From Pseudoalteromonas phenolica (lineage in GTDB: Bacteria; Pseudomonadota; Gammaproteobacteria; Enterobacterales; Alteromonadaceae): a stretch of DNA of 64,000 nucleotides. Every line of letters begins with the position of its first letter. Positions within the stretch are counted from its first letter, which is position 1. The stretch spans positions 2,232,001 to 2,296,000 of the forward strand of contig NZ_CP013187.1 in the NCBI RefSeq assembly GCF_001444405.1, written 5' to 3'. Below are positions 62,010 through 64,000 of this stretch, one piece after another. The position numbers were made by a program, and so were the translations under genes. Under the pieces are notes generated by a model, which was not told where the DNA came from, ran no database searches, and was given only the letters and a program-made list of their open reading frames with translations.

Positions 62010-63497
62010 TTAAGCTAATCTCAACTTAATCGCTTGGTTTCGGCCAAGCGTTTTTGTTTCGTTTAAGGCTGTATCAGCCAAAGCTAGCAGATCTGTGTAA
62101 TTATGTGCTTTATTTGCTGACGTCGTCGCAATGCCAATAGAGACTGTGACAAAGTCATTGCTTTCATCTTTGTTATAACAGATTTTACGAGATAAAATAT
62201 TATTCTGTATGCGCTTTGCTATTTTTAGTAATTCTTTTTCTGGGGTATTGTGTAAGATCATCACGAACTCTTCACCAGAAAAACGCCCTACGATGTCTTC
62301 ACTTCGTCCTGCCGATAGTACATTGGCAATACTCATCAACGCTTCATCACCCGCTGCATAACCAAATTTGAGGTTGTATTTTTTTAAGTCATCGACATCA
62401 ATCAAAAATACCGTCAATTCAGTACTGTACCGACAAGCTGTTTGCCAACTGCGCTCTAACACCTGCTCAATTTCTCGTCGATTATAAAAGCCTGTTAATG
62501 CATCATGAGTTGCATAACCACTGATGATATCTAACTGATGCTTAGTGCGCACATGCATTGATAGCCTACCTAACAAACTATCTTTCTGTCTGCTTACATC
62601 TAGCATGTCAGACACGCCCAGAGCGAAACCTTGAGCTTCAGTTTGATCTGTTAGTTTGTCGCTATAATAAATAATTGGCGTTGTGCTTTGAGACATAGCT
62701 CTAAATTGTTTACAAAACTCAAAGTATGGGTCAGCACTGTGTTCAACTAAGATCAGTGCACTACTCTGTTTTAGCGCTTTATTTAACAATTCACTTTGTG
62801 AATCGAGTTTGTATATGTCGTATTCCGCGTGAGATAGATAACCTGATATAACCTGAGATGATAGCGAGTTGCCAATCATAAAGACTTTTTCATTAAATTT
62901 AAGATTACAAGCGCTGTATTGATCTAGATGCTGCACGGTTTCATTTCTAAAAAATGACACTAATGCATCTTCACTCTGAACACCAGTTATAAAATGCCCT
63001 GCACCATTCGATAAGACTGGGACTTTACGGCCAAACTCACCATTTTCCCATTCTGTTTGCCAGAGTTTTAATTCGGCCTGTTTCTGCTCACTGAATTCAA
63101 ACTCTTCTACGCCGTACTTAACTAACAATGCATCTAAAATTGATGGGTCTGATACATCTAAACTTTCTATCCACAATGCACGGTATATAGCATCTCTGAA
63201 AATAAATGCGCTTTCAGGAAAGCTGCCAGATACTGCATTCAGAGTCTCATTTAGCATAGAAGTATTTACCATAAACTTTGGGTTATGAATTTCTATATCT
63301 GGGGCTTTATCTAATACCGCTTTAAATTCAGCATTAAGGATATCAATGTACTTAAGTTCTTGGACACTTGCTGAGGGAGTATGCTCAACCAACCGCCACT
63401 CAATTTCATTGATCAAATTAAGCTTTTTTAACCGCTCATGTAATACAAAACAAAACGGGCAATTTATATCAGCATAAACAAACGGCTTTTGGTTCAT
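62010..63497 (-). CDS. DsbA-like thioredoxin-fold, pseudo-receiver and GGDEF fusion protein
   Basis: 495 residues from ATG 63497; a TTG at 63512 would add five. Residues 1-195: DsbA/FrnE-like domain with Cys13-Pro-Phe-Cys16, a helical insertion and a cis-Pro loop KVPVL (158-162). Residues 203-310: receiver-like fold whose phospho-Asp position is not Asp (ALILVEHSAD), so a pseudo-receiver. Residues 325-493: GGDEF domain with SGEEF (407-411) in place of GGEEF, RxxD I-site (398-401) and FLIDVDDLKKYN. No signal peptide, so cytoplasmic. It probably links a thiol signal to c-di-GMP, if the cyclase is active. Confidence 0.88.
   Translation of the reverse strand: MNQKPFVYADINCPFCFVLHERLKKLNLINEIEWRLVEHTPSASVQELKYIDILNAEFKAVLDKAPDIEIHNPKFMVNTSMLNETLNAVSGSFPESAFIFRDAIYRALWIESLDVSDPSILDALLVKYGVEEFEFSEQKQAELKLWQTEWENGEFGRKVPVLSNGAGHFITGVQSEDALVSFFRNETVQHLDQYSACNLKFNEKVFMIGNSLSSQVISGYLSHAEYDIYKLDSQSELLNKALKQSSALILVEHSADPYFEFCKQFRAMSQSTTPIIYYSDKLTDQTEAQGFALGVSDMLDVSRQKDSLLGRLSMHVRTKHQLDIISGYATHDALTGFYNRREIEQVLERSWQTACRYSTELTVFLIDVDDLKKYNLKFGYAAGDEALMSIANVLSAGRSEDIVGRFSGEEFVMILHNTPEKELLKIAKRIQNNILSRKICYNKDESNDFVTVSIGIATTSANKAHNYTDLLALADTALNETKTLGRNQAIKLRLA
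62031..62055 (+). terminator. Terminator of the lipoprotein operon
   Basis: Stem CGCTTGG / CCAAGCG with TTTCGG loop, followed by TTTTTG. Located 36 bp after the plus-strand operon end but inside the 3' coding end of the convergent GGDEF gene. Confidence 0.8.
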
Positions 63498-63562
63498 AAT
63501 AGTCAGGCACAATAAAGTATATTCTTAAATATAGACAAGACTTTACCTTAGAGTAAGCCAAT

Positions 63563-63588
63563 AAAAAAAGAGCCGAGGCTCTTTTTTT
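63563..63588. terminator. Terminator after yejK
   Basis: Eleven-bp stem AAAAAAAGAGC / GCTCTTTTTTT with CGAG loop. On the minus strand T-runs follow, so it ends yejK, 12 bp from its stop. Confidence 0.9.
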
Positions 63589-63599
63589 GAAATTATCTG

Positions 63600-64000
63600 C
63601 TAATTATTTTCTTCGTAAAAGCGTTGTAACTGCTCTTTTAAGTTTGGCGGTATGCCTTTAATTGTGAGTGTGTCGCTTTGAGCATCATATAACACTCGCT
63701 CACCTAAGTGTTTCCGTTCAAACCCAACGCTGACTCCACCACCCAGACCTGAAAATTTCACCATCGTTGTTAACGTCTTCTTATCAACAGGGAAAGATTC
63801 TGCTAAGTCATAACTTTGATCTTTATAAAAATCTTCGAATTGGGTCTCTGAAGACTTTGACAATGTTTCGGACAAATCAGCTATGTTTGCATCTTCACCT
63901 GTTGTGATACAGTCAGTACAGTAATCAAAGACTTCTTTTCTTAAGTCGTCTTTTTCTTCCTTATTAAACTGCTGCTCACTTAAATAATCCTCTACAGCCG
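63600..64000 (-). CDS. yejK: Nucleoid-associated protein YejK (NdpA), C-terminal part
   Basis: The frame stays open to the right edge, so the gene is cut there; about 133 C-terminal residues are present. The TTG at 63875 is internal. Residues such as VEDYLSEQQFNKEEK, DLSETLSKSSETQFEDFY and LGGGVSVGFERKHLGERVLY match the YejK C-terminal domain. The family binds the nucleoid and spermidine-nucleoid complexes; precise role unclear. A strong terminator follows. Confidence 0.9.
   Translation of the reverse strand, partial: AVEDYLSEQQFNKEEKDDLRKEVFDYCTDCITTGEDANIADLSETLSKSSETQFEDFYKDQSYDLAESFPVDKKTLTTMVKFSGLGGGVSVGFERKHLGERVLYDAQSDTLTIKGIPPNLKEQLQRFYEENN

Noticed and set aside
63600..63875. Small 91-residue protein starting at TTG 63875
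   Set aside because: The frame is open to the window edge and the upstream residues continue the YejK match, so it is a truncated larger gene.
1..64000. Mobile elements, phage, tRNA or rRNA genes
   Set aside because: No transposase or integrase, no tRNA clover-leaf noticed in intergenic gaps, and no rRNA motifs; gene order is the normal core arrangement.

Overview
The window looks like chromosomal core DNA of a marine gammaproteobacterium of the order Alteromonadales, most likely Pseudoalteromonas or a close relative. This rests on AT-rich composition, gammaproteobacterial gene order and protein character, not on a database match. I see no insertion sequence, prophage, CRISPR array, rRNA or tRNA gene. 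The window cuts two genes: prkA at the left edge (its N-terminus is missing) and yejK at the right edge (its N-terminus is missing).

Layout. 1-3.9 kb: the prkA-yeaH-spoVR stress operon. 3.9-5.9 kb: a two-gene signalling operon on the minus strand, a receiver-CheC fusion plus a PAS-GGDEF diguanylate cyclase. 6.1-9.5 kb: an exported-looking tpx, then adk and htpG. 9.6-14.6 kb: perM with a TusA-like gene, divergent from an unknown gene and bepA, an ArsC-like gene, wrbA and a DUF2069 gene. 14.6-18.8 kb: an ankyrin membrane protein, a tiny DUF2897 gene, a YjiH-type transporter-like protein and bamC. 18.8-19.4 kb: about 520 bp with a possible 23-codon ORF and a strong hairpin, where related bacteria often carry dapA. 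19.4-23.8 kb: gcvR, bcp and redox/carbon genes (hydroxyacid dehydrogenases, glutathione peroxidase, a glycerate-kinase-like protein).

23.8-34.8 kb is the classic block pdxJ-recO-era-rnc-lepB-lepA-rseC-rseB-rseA-rpoE on the minus strand, with a good sigma-E promoter in front of rpoE, divergent from nadB, and followed by ygfX/sdhE. 34.9-40.6 kb: a 1207-residue propeller-type sensor kinase and a PhoD-like phosphatase. 40.6-50.4 kb: tatD-pilZ-holB-tmk-mltG-pabC-fabF-acpP-fabG-fabD-plsX-rpmF-yceD. This is the Pseudomonas aeruginosa arrangement and, as there, fabH is not in the cluster. 50.5-56.3 kb: maf/yceF, a HAD phosphatase, rluC and rne, the last with a roughly 500-bp leader and twelve 12-residue tandem repeats. 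56.4-56.5 kb: a long imperfect palindrome resembling a dispersed intergenic repeat. 56.5-62 kb: an mltC-like transglycosylase and a lipoprotein module (LPP20, COG3014, LpoB, LPP20). 62-64 kb: a DsbA-like/GGDEF fusion and yejK.

Themes. Envelope homeostasis recurs: the RpoE/Rse system, BamC, BepA, LpoB, MltC, MltG and LPP20 lipoproteins. So does peroxide/redox defence: Tpx, Bcp, glutathione peroxidase and WrbA. So does c-di-GMP-type signalling: two GGDEF proteins and a PilZ protein. The least ordinary items are the thioredoxin-fold/GGDEF fusion, the uncharacterised lipoprotein cluster with its palindromic divergent promoter region, the palindromic element after mltC, and the rne tail repeats.
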